A stretch of DNA of 7,850 nt from Nitrospirota bacterium. GTDB taxonomy: Bacteria > Nitrospinota > Nitrospinia > Nitrospinales > Nitrospinaceae. Every line of letters begins with the position of its first letter. Within the stretch, counting starts at the first letter, position 1. Below are positions 6,511 through 7,850 of the stretch, one piece after another. A model generated the notes under the pieces. It worked only from the letters and a program-made list of their open reading frames with translations. It was not told the origin of the DNA and did not search any database. The stretch lies in the NCBI GenBank assembly GCA_030600405.1, contig JAUVMD010000048.1:1-7850 (forward strand), given 5' to 3'. Both the position numbers and the translations under genes were made by a program.

Positions 6511-6748
6511 CCGTGTCCTCGTCCACACCAGTGGGAAACAGTTCCGTAACCAGTTCGCCTTTCTGGTTTTTGGTGAGTTTTTCGATTTTCTGTTCCGCCT
6601 CGTTCAGTTTTTTGGAACACACGCGCGACATCTTGATCCCTTCCTCAAAAATTTCGAGGGACTTGTCGATATCCAGCTCGCCCTTTTCCAATTCTTCGAC
6701 GATGTGTTCCAGCCGATTCATCGCCTTTTCAAATTTGATTTCAGCCAT
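6497..6748 (-). CDS. xseB: Exodeoxyribonuclease VII small subunit
   Basis: 83 residues, typical of XseB (about 75-85). It binds several-to-one to XseA to make exonuclease VII, which degrades single-stranded DNA to oligonucleotides in repair. The family pattern is clear: KFEKAMNRLEHIVEELEKGE (5-24), then LDIDKSLEIFEEGIKM (25-40) and a third helix with CSKKLNEAEQKIEKL (44-58). A strong AGGAG (plus 6756-6760) lies seven bases before the ATG. It starts 17 bases after the xseA stop. Its strongly acidic C-terminal tail (VDEDTDDED) is encoded by the same bases that carry the tlyA ribosome-binding site and start codon, the two genes overlapping by 14 bases. Confidence 0.96.
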   Translation of the reverse strand: MAEIKFEKAMNRLEHIVEELEKGELDIDKSLEIFEEGIKMSRVCSKKLNEAEQKIEKLTKNQKGELVTELFPTGVDEDTDDED

Positions 6749-6755
6749 AGGTATT

Positions 6756-6760
6756 CTCCT
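6756..6760 (-). promoter_or_regulatory. Shine-Dalgarno of xseB
   Basis: AGGAG on the minus strand, seven bases ahead of the xseB ATG and within the 17-base xseA-xseB gap. It is the strongest ribosome-binding site in the window, fitting the need for excess small subunit in exonuclease VII. Confidence 0.7.
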
Positions 6761-6765
6761 GATCT

Positions 6766-7850
6766 TTATTCTATCGTTTCGTCGACCGTGGCGTCCAGCT
6801 GGCCTTGGGCCAGGCGGATGCGCACGGAATCGCCTTTCTTTACTTGTTTGCTGGAGGTCACCGCTTTTTCGGTTTTTGTGGAAGTGGTGATGCTGTAACC
6901 CCGGTCCAGCACGTTGAGAGGACTCAGCGCGTTGAGACGTTTCGCAACGCCATCCAGCTTTTCTCCTTTGAGTTTGATCTGCGATTCCAACCGCCGTACC
7001 AGCCGTGCCACCAGATCAATCCGCCGTTCCGACAGGGTTTGCAGTTTCTTTTGCGGTGAAGCCTGGAATAGCCGGTGTGCCACCTGCGTCAGGTTGCCGC
7101 GTTTGACCAGCACCCATTGGTCGAGGCCGCGCAGAAGACGTTGAACCATTTCGTCGAGGCGTTGCGTGGGAACTTCCAGAATCTGGCGCGGCTCACGGAA
7201 AAACCGGCGGTCAATCAGATACCTGAGACGCTCGCGGTAATCCTCGATGTCCTCCTCCATTCGCTCGATCATCTGGTGGGTGAGGTATTGCAGGTCCTGC
7301 ACGATGTCGTTCAGTTTCGGCACCACCAGCTCCGCCGCGGCGGAAGGTGTGGGGGCGCGCAGGTCCGCGACGAAATCAGAGATGGTGTAATCAATTTCGT
7401 GACCTACGGCGGACACCACGGGAATTTTGGAATTGGCGATGGCGCGGGCGACGACTTCTTCGTTGAAAGCCCACAAGTCTTCGATGGACCCGCCGCCACG
7501 CCCGACGATGAGGACATCGATATCCTTTCGTTTATTCAGCTCCTCAATGCCCCGGGCGATTTCTTCCGCCGCCCCCTCGCCCTGCACCTTGGCGGGGTAT
7601 AAGAGAATCGACGTTTTCGGGTTGCGCCGTCGAATGACGTGGATCATGTCGCGGATCGCCGCGCCGGTAGGGGAGGTGACGACGCCGATCTTCCACGGTA
7701 TTTCAGGAAGTGATTTTTTACGCGACTCGTCGAACAGGCCTTCCTTCGCCAGTCTTTCCTTGAGCTGTTCAAACGCTTTCTGTAACGCGCCCAGACCTTT
7801 GGGCTCCATGGCCTCGACGATAACCTGGTAATCGCCACGCGCTTCATACA
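6766..7850 (-). CDS. xseA: Exodeoxyribonuclease VII large subunit (5' end beyond window)
   Basis: About 360 C-terminal residues are visible; the frame is open through the right edge ([18 protein letters not shown]), and the family is usually 400-460 residues, so the N-terminal OB-fold is mostly outside. The internal ATG at 7809 is not the true start. XseA carries the nuclease activity of exonuclease VII. Visible catalytic-domain motifs: [50 protein letters not shown], and [17 protein letters not shown] followed by [15 protein letters not shown]. These precede a long charged helical region, the coiled coil that carries XseB, and the C-terminal [14 protein letters not shown] segment. It stops with TAA 17 bases before xseB and is the first visible gene of the operon; the promoter must lie beyond the window. 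Confidence 0.96.
   Translation of the reverse strand, partial: YEARGDYQVIVEAMEPKGLGALQKAFEQLKERLAKEGLFDESRKKSLPEIPWKIGVVTSPTGAAIRDMIHVIRRRNPKTSILLYPAKVQGEGAAEEIARGIEELNKRKDIDVLIVGRGGGSIEDLWAFNEEVVARAIANSKIPVVSAVGHEIDYTISDFVADLRAPTPSAAAELVVPKLNDIVQDLQYLTHQMIERMEEDIEDYRERLRYLIDRRFFREPRQILEVPTQRLDEMVQRLLRGLDQWVLVKRGNLTQVAHRLFQASPQKKLQTLSERRIDLVARLVRRLESQIKLKGEKLDGVAKRLNALSPLNVLDRGYSITTSTKTEKAVTSSKQVKKGDSVRIRLAQGQLDATVDETIE

Overview
This 7.85 kb window is a stretch of bacterial chromosome carrying housekeeping and envelope genes. I see no phage, insertion sequence, tRNA, rRNA or CRISPR array. Protein style (MlaC with its own signal peptide, a TatT-like TPR protein, HD-GYP signalling, co-factor-dependent GpmA, moderately high GC with AT-rich gaps) points to a Gram-negative of the Nitrospinota/deltaproteobacterial type. 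That placement is inference from family resemblance, not a database match.

Layout, left to right. Positions 1-600 (minus): an MlaC/Ttg2D-like periplasmic lipid-transport protein, complete at its N terminus and cut by the left edge. Positions 689-1459 and 1466-3157 (plus): an exported TPR protein closely followed by recN (DNA repair). Positions 3187-3933 (minus): gpmA, glycolytic phosphoglycerate mutase. Positions 4170-5138 (plus): an HD-GYP-type signalling protein whose signature histidine is an alanine. Positions 5145-7850 (minus): a compact operon transcribed xseA-xseB-tlyA-dcd (exonuclease VII large and small subunits, rRNA 2'-O-methyltransferase, dCTP deaminase). xseA is cut at its 5' end by the right edge.

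The most notable observation is in tlyA. The N-terminal S4 RNA-binding segment and the methyltransferase domain lie in different frames, separated by a run of nine A on the coding strand (plus 6461-6469). One further A, or a -1 ribosomal shift on A-AAA-AAC, restores a full 265-residue TlyA with all four catalytic residues. It is either a homopolymer sequencing error, a real mutation, or a slippage-recoded gene. The second point of interest is the AD-GYP protein. The rest reads as ordinary core genome, with recN, xseA/B and tlyA perhaps being the dispersed remains of a cluster often found together in bacteria.

Functionally, recN, exonuclease VII and dCTP deaminase concern DNA repair and nucleotide pools; TlyA acts on ribosomes; GpmA on central carbon flow; MlaC and the TPR protein act in the envelope. 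I found no evidence that the whole window forms one new system.
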